From NCBI GenBank assembly GCA_902749685.1, contig CACVKW010000627.1, positions 1 to 46,065 on the forward strand: 46,065 bases of DNA. Reading direction: 5' to 3'. Origin of the DNA: Olavius sp. associated proteobacterium Delta 1. GTDB lineage: Bacteria; Desulfobacterota; Desulfobacteria; Desulfobacterales; JAFDCJ01. The notes under the pieces are model-generated. The model did no database searches. It saw nothing but the letters and a program-made list of their open reading frames with translations, and had not been told where the DNA came from. The position numbers were made by a program, and so were the translations under genes. Position 1 is the stretch's first letter; the number at the start of each line of letters is the position of its first letter. Shown here in pieces: positions 18,195-31,888 of this stretch.

Positions 18195-19529
18195 ATGCTA
18201 TTGCTTAAAGTGCGATTACAAATAGCGATAAGTACCATATTCCTGGTGGTCTGTTCCGGGAGCAGTGTTGCCGGCAATATCAATTGGCAGAAAATCAAAA
18301 CCTTACAGGATATGGCGTTTGTCGAATATGTAGAAAGCCTTGACTTAAAAGGGCAGGCTGCTTTGGATTTTTGGAAAAACATTCCGGTGAGCAAGGCAAA
18401 TCAGCAAGCATACCGGATTTTCCGCAAAGAGGCATTCGCCATATATATGAATAAATACCCCAGGCCGAAAGGAAATATTCCCGAGTTTAAAGTGGGGATG
18501 GGAACGGATATAACCGGCCCCATGAGTAAACAAAAATTGAAACTACCGTTCACCAATTACTACCCCCTGGAGGAAGGACCCATCGGAGATCCGCAAAAGA
18601 TTTATCGAATCGGGTATACGATTCATGGCTTTACCCATCCCTGGCTCTTGAACAATGCGGATTCAGCGATGTGGGAGGCAAGCAGGCATTCCAATGTGCG
18701 GCTTACAATTCTCGATCCGGAATTTGATAACCACAAGCAGGTTCAGCAAATCGATGCGTGGGTCGCAGACGGTCTCGATGGCATAATGATATGGCCCATG
18801 CAGGAAGCCCCTACCGGGCCACCGGTACAGCGGGCGATCGCTGCCGGCATTCCCTGTGTGTCCATAGACAGAATGGTGGGGGCAAACAAAATCAATGCAC
18901 GGGTAACGGGCAATTTCCCGGCCAATGGTACCCAACAAGGTATGTACCTGGTTCACAAACTTCTGCAGGAAAATAAGCAAGTAAAAGGTACGGTTCTAAT
19001 GATTCGAAAACCCCTGGGAAGTACGGCTGATGCCATGCGAACAGGACATTTCCTCAAGGTCATCAGCTATTTTCCGGGTCTCGAAATAGTCGGTAGCTTT
19101 CACAACAGCAGCAACCGGCAGGATTCGTTTCAGCAGGTCAGCGATGCGCTGAATAAGCACAGTGAATTGGATGTGATATTTTGTACGGGCGCCGAACAGG
19201 GTATGGGCGCTGTGCAGGCCATCGATGCCGCCAAGAGATGGGACAGCCGGGCAGGCCATAAGCGAATCATCGTGCTGAGCAATGATGATCTTTTTGAATC
19301 ACTAGATGCGATCGGCAAAGGGAAAATGGCCATGACGGCGCCTTATACACCGTTGCTCGGAGCGCTGGGGGTGCGGATATTATTAAAAATGGTAGCCGGT
19401 GAAAAAGTCCCGCAGGATGTCATTACGCCGGATCTGCCCATGGTCACAAAAATTAGTGAAACCGTATTTGGTATCGAAACTGTCAGCATCGATAAATGGA
19501 TGCCGTACACGTATGGGAGGCAGGAATAA
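18195..19529 (+). CDS. secreted periplasmic binding protein (Peripla_BP_4 / TorT-like) of the sensory operon
   Basis: A 444-residue protein with a signal peptide (hydrophobic to about residue 25, ending SSVAG). The C-terminal 300 residues match sugar-type periplasmic binding proteins: IGYTIHGFTHPWLLNNADSAMWEA at the start of lobe 1, VADGLDGIMIWP, AIAAGIPCVSIDR and IIVLSNDDLFESL. It is preceded by AAAGGAG (18181-18187) and sits 12 bp after the receptor gene and 3 bp before the hybrid kinase. No ABC permease or ATPase accompanies it, so it probably presents a ligand to a sensor (as LuxP or TorT do) rather than feeding a transporter. An N-terminal extension of about 110 residues before the binding fold is unusual. 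Confidence 0.85.
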   Translation: MLLLKVRLQIAISTIFLVVCSGSSVAGNINWQKIKTLQDMAFVEYVESLDLKGQAALDFWKNIPVSKANQQAYRIFRKEAFAIYMNKYPRPKGNIPEFKVGMGTDITGPMSKQKLKLPFTNYYPLEEGPIGDPQKIYRIGYTIHGFTHPWLLNNADSAMWEASRHSNVRLTILDPEFDNHKQVQQIDAWVADGLDGIMIWPMQEAPTGPPVQRAIAAGIPCVSIDRMVGANKINARVTGNFPANGTQQGMYLVHKLLQENKQVKGTVLMIRKPLGSTADAMRTGHFLKVISYFPGLEIVGSFHNSSNRQDSFQQVSDALNKHSELDVIFCTGAEQGMGAVQAIDAAKRWDSRAGHKRIIVLSNDDLFESLDAIGKGKMAMTAPYTPLLGALGVRILLKMVAGEKVPQDVITPDLPMVTKISETVFGIETVSIDKWMPYTYGRQE

Positions 19530-19532
19530 ACC

Positions 19533-23924
<4,392 letters not shown>

Positions 23925-24167
23925 GGGGTCGGGGAGTTTTTTAAAGCCGTCCCGCGACGTGAAAATTAATGAGATAAGATTGACCATCACCCTAATTTAC
24001 CTATATGGTACCTGGCTTTACTTCTCAAATATGAAATTCCTCTCATCAAACCTATCCGCGATTTGATAATTGCATAGAGGACCCAGCACTATTGGATTTT
24101 CTTGCCAACCATGATTTTGTAGTGTAACTTGCCAACGCTCGTATTATTTATCAAAGATTGGAGCCAA

Positions 24168-25100
24168 ATGGCAGACCAACAACCCTCGAACCATGAGCTT
24201 TCCATAAGCGCCGTGGTATTTACGATATTTCTGTGCATAATTTTCGGATCAAACGCTGTTGCCGTAAAAATTGCTTTTACGGGCATGGGCGTTTTTACCT
24301 CGGCAGCCATCCGCTTTGCTATTGCCGCCATTGCTATTTATCTTTGGGCCAGAATAACAGGACGAACGATTGCTCTGAAAAAAGGGCAAATTCATCAGGT
24401 GTTAATTTTTTCAACACTTTTTACCGTCCAGCTGTCCTTATTTTATCTTGGCCTCAGCAAATCCAATGCATCCCGCGGTACCTTGCTATCGAATCTGCTT
24501 CCTTTTTTTATCTTATTTCTGGCGCACTTCTTTATTCCGGGAGATCGGATCACCAAGAGAAAGTTTTTCGGAATTTTGCTGGGATTTACCGGCGTCGTAT
24601 TTATGTTTATAGATGAAAAAGCCATTCAGGCCGGTTTTAGAACGGGGGATATAATTATCCTGTCTGCCGTGACCATCTGGTCCTGTTCCACAGTTTATTT
24701 GAAACGGATTATTAACACTTTTTCTCCTTTTCAGGTGGTGCTGTATTCAACCATGTTTTCAGTTCCGCTTTTTCTGGCTGAGGCATTGTTATGGGACAAC
24801 GTTATGATTTTCAACCTGGATGCTTGGGTCATCGGCGCTATGGTATACCAGAGTCTTATTACGGCATCTTTTGGCTTTGTGGCCTGGAACACCCTGCTCA
24901 AGAAATACGGAGCGGTATCGTTGCACTCGTTCGTATTTATTATGCCGATTGCGGGCGTCGCATTAGGAGGGTTGGTGTTGGGGGAGCCAATTACAATTAA
25001 AATCCTGCTGGCACTTCTTTTTATCGTATTCGGAATTCTTGTGGTTCATTGGCATCCGAAGAGAGAAGCACCGGCCTATCCGATCCGGCGGGGGATATGA
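24168..25100 (+). CDS. EamA/DMT family transporter
   Basis: A 310-residue protein with about ten hydrophobic helices, the size and layout of EamA (drug/metabolite transporter) proteins. Typical pieces are IIFGSNAVAVKIAFTGM in helix 1, the first-repeat end FTGVVFMF, and in the second repeat FVAWNTLLKKYGAV and MPIAGVALGGLVLGEPIT. These are inner-membrane exporters or permeases of amino acids or other metabolites; the substrate cannot be predicted. The ATG at 24168 follows GGAG; an upstream TTG at 24129 is in frame but has no site. It stands alone, 240 bp after the kinase gene, and no terminator was seen between them. Confidence 0.88.
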   Translation: MADQQPSNHELSISAVVFTIFLCIIFGSNAVAVKIAFTGMGVFTSAAIRFAIAAIAIYLWARITGRTIALKKGQIHQVLIFSTLFTVQLSLFYLGLSKSNASRGTLLSNLLPFFILFLAHFFIPGDRITKRKFFGILLGFTGVVFMFIDEKAIQAGFRTGDIIILSAVTIWSCSTVYLKRIINTFSPFQVVLYSTMFSVPLFLAEALLWDNVMIFNLDAWVIGAMVYQSLITASFGFVAWNTLLKKYGAVSLHSFVFIMPIAGVALGGLVLGEPITIKILLALLFIVFGILVVHWHPKREAPAYPIRRGI

Positions 25101-25286
25101 GCAAAAATTACTTTAAGCAGCATTTCCGTAGTCTTTGGACCAATGAATTAAATTATTTTCTAAACCCGCCGGATATATGCCCCTGCCGGGCTATTTTAAA
25201 TGAATTTCCGCCGCTGGGCATTTAGAAGCGTCCGTTTGATGATCATACAAATTCAATTTAAAAAACTGAGGAAATCCTTATAAAAG

Positions 25287-25895
25287 ATGAGAAAAATCCT
25301 ATATTTAATATTTGCTGTCATTATTGCTTTTCTGGGGTATCGGATTTTTTTTACTTCCTTGCCGGGAAAAACCAATGATCTTGCCGGTCAGACAATTATC
25401 TGCTTTGGAGACAGTTTGACATACGGGACCGGAGCCGGCAAAGAAATGGATTATCCCTCGCAGTTGTCCACAATGATTGCCGGGCCGGTGATCAATGCCG
25501 GTGTGCCGGGGGATACGACTGCCCGGGCATTGCAACGGCTTGAGCGGGATGTATTAGCTAAATCTCCTGATTTGGTGCTGCTCACCCTGGGCGGCAACGA
25601 TCTTAAAAACGGTGTTGCCAGGGATGTGGCCTTTGAAAATTTGAAGAGAATTGTTGATTCGATACAGGAAACAAGAGCCAGGGTTATTATTGGCGGACTC
25701 TGGTTTCCACTAAGAGATCGCGGTTTTGGCAGGGCTTATCAGGAACTGGCTGATGAGACCGGTGCGGTTTTGGTTCCGAACATTTTTGAAGGCATAATGG
25801 GAAATGGCAAATTAATGAGTGATCCAATTCACCCCAACGATGCGGGCTATAAAATAATCGCCGAGCGGTTTCATGAGGCGATCCTTCAACTCTAA
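25287..25895 (+). CDS. GDSL/SGNH-family esterase (TesA-like)
   Basis: A 202-residue protein with an N-terminal hydrophobic segment (residues 4-22), so likely periplasmic or membrane-anchored. All four SGNH blocks are present: S43 in FGDSLTYG, Gly in NAGVPGDT (70-77), N104 in GGND, and D179/H182 in DPIHPND. This matches TesA-type arylesterase/lysophospholipase enzymes, which hydrolyse acyl esters or thioesters. GAGGAA lies about 12 bases before the start. It ends 13 bp before the convergent DUF882 gene. Confidence 0.9.
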   Translation: MRKILYLIFAVIIAFLGYRIFFTSLPGKTNDLAGQTIICFGDSLTYGTGAGKEMDYPSQLSTMIAGPVINAGVPGDTTARALQRLERDVLAKSPDLVLLTLGGNDLKNGVARDVAFENLKRIVDSIQETRARVIIGGLWFPLRDRGFGRAYQELADETGAVLVPNIFEGIMGNGKLMSDPIHPNDAGYKIIAERFHEAILQL

Positions 25896-25908
25896 TTGAG
25901 CGGATGAA

Positions 25909-26490
25909 TTACCAGTACCGAACCCGCCCGATGTCCACATGCACAAAATCAGATTTCGGGTAATAGCCGACACCGCCGACTTTCAGTTTTCGGGCAACAT
26001 TTCGTAATTGCCGCGTCCTGAACCCGGAAATTCGGATATCAATGGCTTTGCCCTGCATGTGCAGGCTGCGGGAGGCCACGCCGGTGCTTTTTTTTCTAAG
26101 TTTTTTATTCGTAGCGGGTGACCGGTAGCCGGATATGACGTGAAATGGTTCTCGCGGATTGGTCTTAAGGGAGACGGCGTGCAGCAGGTCAAGCAATTGG
26201 GTATCGATGGCCTTAACTTCGCCGTTGCGATGATCACGCAAAATGTGGTTTATTTTTGATAAGGCTTTATTATCATATTTACCGCTGCGGCAGTAGCAGA
26301 CATGCAGCCGCTCGTTGGTGTGTGTGTTATAAAATGCCAGGTTTTTGAATGCGTCAGCCTTGGAATCAAAAGCGGCCAATGCTGAAACAGGGTTCAGCAC
26401 GGCACCCGTGACCACCAATCCCAGTTTCAAAAAATCACGACGCAACAGTCGGCTATCTGCGCGCCGGTATCTGTTTATAGAAAAATACAT
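25909..26490 (-). CDS. Tat-exported DUF882/YcbK-like M15 peptidase
   Basis: A 193-residue protein. The start at 26490 is fixed by TTTGGAGG upstream. A twin-arginine signal is visible (LLRRDFLKLGLVVTGA). The mature part has the M15 metallopeptidase pattern of YcbK/DUF882: ISGYRSPATN, HMQGKAID (H144, D151) and FVHVDIG (H184), the three expected zinc ligands. Such proteins are predicted peptidoglycan L,D- or D,D-carboxypeptidases in the periplasm. It is convergent with the GDSL esterase and lies downstream of the PLP decarboxylase on the same strand with a 69-bp gap. Confidence 0.88.
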   Translation of the reverse strand: MYFSINRYRRADSRLLRRDFLKLGLVVTGAVLNPVSALAAFDSKADAFKNLAFYNTHTNERLHVCYCRSGKYDNKALSKINHILRDHRNGEVKAIDTQLLDLLHAVSLKTNPREPFHVISGYRSPATNKKLRKKSTGVASRSLHMQGKAIDIRISGFRTRQLRNVARKLKVGGVGYYPKSDFVHVDIGRVRYW

Positions 26491-26559
26491 TATTTTTTCC
26501 TCCAAAACTTCTGAATTCTAATGCATTTTTCAAAAATAGTCAATTTTTGAATCCAACAC

Positions 26560-27735
26560 CTATTTCAGGCCGAATTTTACCAGCACCTGATTCAACACAA
26601 CATCATTTAAAACCTGGATTCCTTCATTTTGCAGTCCTTCGGCAAATCGGGCAGCAAATCCGCAGCATCTTTCAATTAAGTCGCTTAACCCGGTTGTACC
26701 CAACGAGCGCAGCGCTGCCCAGACTTCGATGCCGCGGGCGCGGCGCGACATTTCGGGGACATAATGGGACGGTTCTCTTTTTTCACCTTCGATCAGATAT
26801 GCTGCATGGCTGGACATGGCAGCCAACAAATGCCGTGCCTCGCGCACGAAGATAAGACCGCTGTCATAGGGAACGTTGAGCCACTTGTGGGCATCCGTAG
26901 CCCATGAATCGGCATTTTCAACTCCTTTTGCAAGCGCCGATTTTTTTGGAGCTGCCGCGGCCCACAATCCAAAGGCCCCATCGACATGGACCCAGGCGCC
27001 GGCTTCTTTGGCCTTTAAACAAATTTCTTCGGCCGGATCAAAGGCACCGGTATTTACGTTTCCCGCCTGAGTGCAAATGATGGTTGGGCCGGCAATGGGG
27101 GGAAATGATTCCGCCCGCATCCGACCTTGGTCATCAACGGGAATTCTGACAACACGATCCCGGCCCAGTCCAAGCATGCTCAGTGCTTTTAACACGCTGA
27201 CATGGACTTCTTCACCGACAATGACCTCAATGGCCGGTGCGCCAAACAGTCCGCGGGATTCAACATCCCACCCCTGCTTTTGCAGCAGTGCATGCCGGGC
27301 GGCGGCCAGGCCGGTGAAATTGGCCATGGTTGCACCGGTTGCAAAGCCAATTGCGGTTTGTGGCGGCAGCCTGAGCACGGAAACCAGCCATTTACGGCAA
27401 ACTTCCTCGATGAATGACGCAACCGGCGATGCCGTTTCCAACACCGCATTCTGATCCCAGACTGCGGCCAGCATGTTGGCTGCCATCGTTGGCGGCAAGG
27501 CGCCACCGGTGACGAATCCGAAATACCGGTTGCCGGCGCTGGCGACCGTTGCGCTGGAACCGACGTCATCTAATTCGGCCAGAACTGTTGCCGGATTAAT
27601 TGGATGGTCTTGCAGAGGCACATCCAGCCTCTTTAGGCCTGCAACAGTATCCGGTGCCGGGCTGACCCGCCTGGTTGGCAGTTCTGTCAGGTATCGATTG
27701 GCCCGCATGATAACTTCCGAAAGCAGATAATCCAT
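26560..27735 (-). CDS. PLP-dependent group II amino acid decarboxylase, C-terminally short
   Basis: A 391-residue protein of the aspartate/glutamate/aromatic-amino-acid decarboxylase family. It has VASAGNRYFGFVTGG near 64-78, GFATGATMAN (130-139), H178 stacking on the cofactor, D252 (HVDGAFG) and the PLP lysine K284 in TDAHKWLNVPYDSG. Family members are usually 450-480 residues and end with a small C-terminal domain. Here the stop comes right after LVKFGLK, where about 60-80 residues would normally follow. The core active site is intact, so it may be a truncated gene or a short variant. It starts 3 bp after the CMD-family gene, with which it forms a two-gene operon. Confidence 0.8.
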   Translation of the reverse strand: MDYLLSEVIMRANRYLTELPTRRVSPAPDTVAGLKRLDVPLQDHPINPATVLAELDDVGSSATVASAGNRYFGFVTGGALPPTMAANMLAAVWDQNAVLETASPVASFIEEVCRKWLVSVLRLPPQTAIGFATGATMANFTGLAAARHALLQKQGWDVESRGLFGAPAIEVIVGEEVHVSVLKALSMLGLGRDRVVRIPVDDQGRMRAESFPPIAGPTIICTQAGNVNTGAFDPAEEICLKAKEAGAWVHVDGAFGLWAAAAPKKSALAKGVENADSWATDAHKWLNVPYDSGLIFVREARHLLAAMSSHAAYLIEGEKREPSHYVPEMSRRARGIEVWAALRSLGTTGLSDLIERCCGFAARFAEGLQNEGIQVLNDVVLNQVLVKFGLK

Positions 27736-27738
27736 TTT

Positions 27739-28086
27739 CTATTGCCTTTTCAATTCATCCCATGCCTGCATGGCCCGCCGTTGATGCGGAATCGTGATGG
27801 TGCCGCCGACGATAAGGCCGATAAAAAGTGCTTCCTCCAGTTCTTCGTCGCTGACGCCTTCTTCAAAACACCGGATGATGTGGTATTTGATGCAGTCGTC
27901 ACACCTTAACACAAAAGAGGCCACCAGACCCAGTAGTTCTTTAACTTTACAAGAAAGCGCGCCTTCCCGGTAGGACTGCGAATCGAGGCTGTAAAATCGT
28001 TTGGTGCCCTGACCGGCGTACTCCATTACGAGTTCATTTAATGTTTCTCTTTCTTTTTGAAACTTTTCGATAATTCCCATCGGCAT
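27739..28086 (-). CDS. carboxymuconolactone decarboxylase (CMD/AhpD-like) family protein
   Basis: A 115-residue single-domain protein of the CMD family. The AhpD-type signature is visible: CDDCIKYH with both cysteines and the following histidine, preceded by ELLGLVASFVLR and followed by EGVSDEELEEALF. Members act as peroxidase partners or decarboxylases; with a CxxC pair a redox role is more likely. The start was set at 28086 because GGGGGTG lies just upstream; a start four codons earlier (28098) is possible. It is followed 3 bp later by the PLP decarboxylase. Confidence 0.85.
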   Translation of the reverse strand: MPMGIIEKFQKERETLNELVMEYAGQGTKRFYSLDSQSYREGALSCKVKELLGLVASFVLRCDDCIKYHIIRCFEEGVSDEELEEALFIGLIVGGTITIPHQRRAMQAWDELKRQ

Positions 28087-28119
28087 GATCACCCCCATAT
28101 ATTGTAATGATTGAATAAT

Positions 28120-28180
28120 TAAGGTCCGCCTCGCGGATCAATTTTAAATTTTCCACCCGGTATGGTGGGTCCGGGTTGGG
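28120..28180. repeat. palindromic spacer repeat (second copy)
   Basis: TCCGC-CTC-GCGGA at about 28124-28136 is followed by an AT-rich TTTTAAATTTT stretch and by ACCCGG...CCGGGT at about 28156-28177. The layout (GGTCCGCC, then TTTTAATTTT, then a second GC-rich hairpin) copies that of 8381-8450, so these appear to be two members of one dispersed family. Confidence 0.45.
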
Positions 28181-28302
28181 CATTTCGCATAAAGTTTTTT
28201 CAATAAATACCGATAGAATTTCTAGAGTACAAGATTCGGTCTTGAAATATCAATCATTCACGCCGCGTTCGCATTTCGTTATACAGGCGGGAGGTATACG
28301 CT

Positions 28303-28866
28303 GTGAGTCTCTATAGTGTTATTTTCGAAGGAAAAATCTCCAACGGATCTCAACTTCAAGAAGTCAAAAGAAATCTGGCGGCTTTATTTAAAATAGATGA
28401 TCAAAAAGCAGACCTCCTTTTCACAAAACCACAGGTTGTCCTGAAAAAGGGCCTGGATTATGATTCGGCTGTTAAATACCGTAAAGTCTTACTAAATACG
28501 GGAGCAGTCTGCAATGTTAAAGCAGACGCTGGCCCCTCCGATAATTTCCAGGTTGAAAAAGCAACCCCGGCAGGCACGACTGTTCAGGCCCTGAAGCAGT
28601 CAGTTCCACCGCCGGTTTCAAATCAATCTTCCAACTACTTAACTGAAGATACAGCACATTTGGAATTAGAGCAGTCTGATGAATCATCCTCGGAGAGTAC
28701 ATCCCGCAAAGGGATTGGTGACATTATTACGGGAGTTGTTCTCATTGGTACCGGCTTCGCCTTTGGCGGATCTGTCTTTTTTGGCAATCCCGGCCCTTTG
28801 GACTACCTCTTTGATGGTCTCGGCATATTTTGGATCGGGCGCGGGGTCTATAAGATGGTGCGCTGA
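28303..28866 (+). CDS. hypothetical membrane-associated protein
   Basis: A 187-residue protein with a GTG start supported by GGCGGGAGG nine bases upstream. Residues 1-70 form a small alpha/beta unit (YSVIFEGKISNGS, then VKRNLAALFKID, then QVVLKKGLDYDSAVKYRKVLLNTGAVC) that I recall from N-termini of many uncharacterised proteobacterial membrane proteins. A Ser/Pro/Thr-rich linker follows (about 75-135), then two hydrophobic segments (about 138-155 and 165-182) with a Gly-rich turn. It is convergent with the racemase gene. Function unknown; I do not assign one. Confidence 0.75.
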   Translation: MSLYSVIFEGKISNGSQLQEVKRNLAALFKIDDQKADLLFTKPQVVLKKGLDYDSAVKYRKVLLNTGAVCNVKADAGPSDNFQVEKATPAGTTVQALKQSVPPPVSNQSSNYLTEDTAHLELEQSDESSSESTSRKGIGDIITGVVLIGTGFAFGGSVFFGNPGPLDYLFDGLGIFWIGRGVYKMVR

Positions 28867-28878
28867 CCGTGCCCCCAT

Positions 28879-29619
28879 CTATCCTTTGCCTTGAAAGTGG
28901 GTAATCGGCTGAATGCCTGCCTTTAAAATTGCGGCGCGAACGAGGATCGTGACGGCATCGAAATAGGGGAGTGACAGGTGTTTCTGCTTGAGGGCCAGCG
29001 GAACTTCGGTGCAGCCCGCAATAATGCCCTGGGCCCCTTCAGGTTTTTTAGCGATCAAGCTCTCGGCTGCAGCAACTAATTCATCCGTAATTTCAGATCT
29101 GGTGCGAGAGGGCCTGCTGCTTTTAATGTCATAGATTGCACTCATGATCCTAGACTGCATCGCATCGTCCGGCACAAGTGTTGTAATATCTTCTAATGCA
29201 ATTCGTTTCTGAAACAGCCCCCCGCTGACCGTACCGGTGGTTCCCAGCAGGCCGACTTTTTTAATTTCCGGATGGTCCCGGGTGATAGCCTCGGCCACCG
29301 CATCAAAAATAGACATAATAGGCAATTCGATCTGCTGCTGGACATCCGCTAAAAAAACGTGGGCTGATACACAGGGAATAATAATAAATTCGGCCCCGGC
29401 ACGCTGCAGGGCCTGGCAACCCGCTACCATTATCGGTACCGGTGATTCACCGTCGCCGATAATGGCTGCCGTGCGATCGGGCACCTTGGGATTGGAATCG
29501 ATGACGACCCTCAGGTGATCCTGATCATATGTGGCCGGCGTGTTTTCAATAATTTTAGCAAAACAATCCACGGTGGCTTCCGGTCCCATACCGCCAAGGA
29601 TACCGATTACTTTTTCCAT
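28879..29619 (-). CDS. aspartate/glutamate racemase family protein
   Basis: A 246-residue cytoplasmic protein. GILGGMGPEAT at 6-16 is the family N-terminus, and both catalytic cysteines of cofactor-independent Asp/Glu racemases are present: C83 in IPCVSAH and C203 in AGCTEVPL. These enzymes interconvert L- and D-aspartate or glutamate. CAGAGGC precedes the start. It lies 174 bp downstream of a glutamate/aspartate-type ABC importer on the same strand, which fits a role in acidic amino-acid use, though some family members act on other substrates. Confidence 0.88.
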   Translation of the reverse strand: MEKVIGILGGMGPEATVDCFAKIIENTPATYDQDHLRVVIDSNPKVPDRTAAIIGDGESPVPIMVAGCQALQRAGAEFIIIPCVSAHVFLADVQQQIELPIMSIFDAVAEAITRDHPEIKKVGLLGTTGTVSGGLFQKRIALEDITTLVPDDAMQSRIMSAIYDIKSSRPSRTRSEITDELVAAAESLIAKKPEGAQGIIAGCTEVPLALKQKHLSLPYFDAVTILVRAAILKAGIQPITHFQGKG

Positions 29620-29659
29620 CTATAATTGCCTCTGTTTTGAGTGAAGGAATGGATTCCAA

Positions 29660-29765
29660 TCGGGTCATTTTTCTGACAGGATCAACTGGATCAACTGGAT
29701 TTTTTCTCGGTGTCCGGAAATTGAAAAAACCGAATGACCCTGTAAATCCGGTCTACTTTAAATTT
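29660..29765. repeat. palindromic CAGGATCAACTGGAT-type spacer repeat
   Basis: GACAGGATCAACTGGATCAACTGG at about 29676-29699 includes a tandem ATCAACTGG unit. The stretch facing it, GACCCTGTAAATCCGGTC (about 29735-29752), is an imperfect reverse complement, so the spacer between the transporter ATPase and the racemase could fold back. It may act as an attenuator but looks like a dispersed spacer repeat. Confidence 0.4.
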
Positions 29766-29793
29766 TGAAATGGTATGGTATATTCGCACCATT

Positions 29794-30516
29794 TTACAAG
29801 ATCTGATCCAAGAACTCCCGGGCCCTTTCACTTTTGGGATTGTTGAAGAATTCGTCATAGGTGCCGCGTTCGACAATCTTACCGAAGTCCATAAAGATAA
29901 TTTCATCGGCCACCTCACGGGCGAAGCCCATCTCGTGGGTGACGCACAGCATGGTCATGCCTTCCTTTGCCAGTTTAGCCATAACGTCCAAAACTTCTTT
30001 GATCATTTCCGGGTCCAAAGCCGACGTCGGTTCGTCAAACATCATATACCGCGGCTCCATGGCCAGCGAGCGGGCAATGGCCACCCGTTGCTGCTGGCCG
30101 CCGGAAAGATTGGCCGGGTAGGCAGCGGCCTTTTCGGGGATGCCAACTCGTTTCAACAGCACCATGGCTTTTTGTTCGGCCTTTTGTTTGGGCCATTTGC
30201 GCACCTTCATCGGCGCCAGAGAGATGTTTTGCAAAGCGGTCATGTGCGGATAGAGCTCGAATCGCTGAAAGACCATGCCGATATTTTCCCGCAGCTTATA
30301 CAGATTCGTCCGGGGGTCGCTGAGCGAGACGCCATCGACAATGATTTCGCCTTCCTGATACGGTTCCAATCCGTTGACGCAGCGCAGCAGGGTGCTCTTG
30401 CCCGATCCGCTCGGGCCGCAAATGACAACGGTTTGGCCACGCTCAATCGTTTCATTCACCTCCGTCAGCACTTGAAAATCACCAAACCACTTACTTACGT
30501 TTTTTATCTCAATCAT
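29794..30516 (-). CDS. polar amino acid ABC transporter ATP-binding protein (GlnQ/GltL type)
   Basis: A 240-residue ATPase with Walker [10 protein letters not shown] (34-42), Q loop [12 protein letters not shown], signature LSGGQQQRV, Walker [11 protein letters not shown] and the switch histidine in CVTHEMGF. Length and sequence are those of the PAAT family. Its ATG overlaps the stop of the permease upstream (ATGA at 30513-30516), indicating coupled translation. It energises the importer formed with the two permeases and the binding protein at 32346-33242. Confidence 0.95.
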   Translation of the reverse strand: MIEIKNVSKWFGDFQVLTEVNETIERGQTVVICGPSGSGKSTLLRCVNGLEPYQEGEIIVDGVSLSDPRTNLYKLRENIGMVFQRFELYPHMTALQNISLAPMKVRKWPKQKAEQKAMVLLKRVGIPEKAAAYPANLSGGQQQRVAIARSLAMEPRYMMFDEPTSALDPEMIKEVLDVMAKLAKEGMTMLCVTHEMGFAREVADEIIFMDFGKIVERGTYDEFFNNPKSERAREFLDQIL

Positions 30517-31169
30517 AGCAAACCTGTCTTTCTGCCTTTTTCCTCGAAATGCCGGGAGATTTGAGAACCGATAAAACAGAAAATGAAGAAAACAATGGCC
30601 ACAAAGCCAAAAAGCTGGATGGAGCGAACCTCCAGGTTGTCCACGATGGAGGTTCGCCGCACGAATTCCTGCAGGCCGATGACAAAGGCCAGGCTGGTGT
30701 CCTGGAAGGTAACAATCGACTGGGTGATCAAACTGGGCAGCATGCGCCGGAATGCGATCGGTATCAGAATGTAGCGGGCCGTCTGACCAAAGGTCATGCC
30801 GGTAGAGTAGGCCGCCGCGCTCAAATCTTTGCTGATGGACTGGTAGCCGGCGCGGAAAATTTCACCGAAATACGTTGCCTCGAAAATAATAAATGAGATG
30901 ACCGCTGAGAGAAACGGATTTAACGGGCGTCCGGCGATGATCGGCATGACAAAGTAAAACCAGAAGATAACCAGAATCAGCGGCATGTTGCGCAGGAAAT
31001 TAACATACCAGGTAACCGGGTAGTAGATCCATTTTCTTTTTGAGATCCGACCCAGACCGACCAGGGCACCCAGGACGATTCCACCGATCAGGGCAAAGAA
31101 CGTTAATTCAAGGGTCACGAGAAAACCGCCCATCAGGAAGCCGATATTGTTCGTTACCGCATCAAACAT
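30513..31169 (-). CDS. polar amino acid ABC transporter permease 2 (GltK type)
   Basis: A 218-residue inner-membrane protein of the His/Glu/Gln/Arg permease family. It shows [27 protein letters not shown] in the first part and the EAA-like loop near [32 protein letters not shown] overlaps the stop of the partner permease, 2 bp upstream. It forms the channel with the protein at 31172-31888. Confidence 0.93.
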   Translation of the reverse strand: MFDAVTNNIGFLMGGFLVTLELTFFALIGGIVLGALVGLGRISKRKWIYYPVTWYVNFLRNMPLILVIFWFYFVMPIIAGRPLNPFLSAVISFIIFEATYFGEIFRAGYQSISKDLSAAAYSTGMTFGQTARYILIPIAFRRMLPSLITQSIVTFQDTSLAFVIGLQEFVRRTSIVDNLEVRSIQLFGFVAIVFFIFCFIGSQISRHFEEKGRKTGLL

Positions 31170-31171
31170 GG

Positions 31172-31888
31172 CTACCTCCCGATCATGCCCGGTATCTTGA
31201 ATTTGTTTTCGACAATGCCCATGATCCGCACGACGGTCAGACCTAAAATCAGATAAATGGCCATTGCGCCGGTGGTTGCTTCAAGACCGTGGAATGTTTC
31301 GGCGTCGATGCGATAGCTCATAAACGTGAGCTCCGCCACCCCTATTGTCATAGCCACCGATGAATTTTTGAAGATGGTCAGAAACTCGGTTGTCAACGGC
31401 GGCATAATTATTCGGAGGGCATACGGAATGATCACATGGCAGTACATCTGGTAGTGGGTCATGCCGGTGGATAACACCGCCTGGTACTGGTCGGCACCAA
31501 TGGACGCGAAACCGGCCCTTAAGTGTTCAGCCACCCGCGAAGCGGTATACAATCCCAGGGCCAGAATGGCGATGTAGTAGTTGAGACCCATGATGCGGTT
31601 GATTTGACGCCCCAGGTCTTCGCCGAAAATCATCGGTCCGGCATAGTACCAGAAAAACAGCTGAACCAGGAATGGAATGTTGCGGAATACTTCGGTATAG
31701 GCCGTGGCGATAAAGCGCAGCCAGCGCCAGGGCGTTACCCGCAGGGTTCCGACGAATATTCCCAGGAAAAAGGCGATAATCCAGGCCAGAAAACCTATTT
31801 TGATGGTCAACCACAGCCCCTGCAGCAACCATACGCCATAAGGCTGCCGCCACAAGACCCCCCAGTCAAAGTCGTATGCAAAGCCCAT
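31172..31888 (-). CDS. polar amino acid ABC transporter permease 1 (GltJ type)
   Basis: A 238-residue inner-membrane permease. LLQGLWLTIKIGFLAWIIAFFLG is the usual start of the first helix pair, TEVFRNIPFLVQLFFWYY the conserved GltJ-like segment, and STGMTHYQMYCHVIIPYALRIIMPPL the EAA loop. CGGAGGGT precedes the ATG. It is the first membrane gene after the binding-protein gene, from which it is separated by 457 bp. Confidence 0.93.
   Translation of the reverse strand: MGFAYDFDWGVLWRQPYGVWLLQGLWLTIKIGFLAWIIAFFLGIFVGTLRVTPWRWLRFIATAYTEVFRNIPFLVQLFFWYYAGPMIFGEDLGRQINRIMGLNYYIAILALGLYTASRVAEHLRAGFASIGADQYQAVLSTGMTHYQMYCHVIIPYALRIIMPPLTTEFLTIFKNSSVAMTIGVAELTFMSYRIDAETFHGLEATTGAMAIYLILGLTVVRIMGIVENKFKIPGMIGR

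Noticed and set aside
29770..30564. 264-codon open frame on the plus strand
   Set aside because: Antisense to the clearly recognisable amino-acid transporter ATPase.
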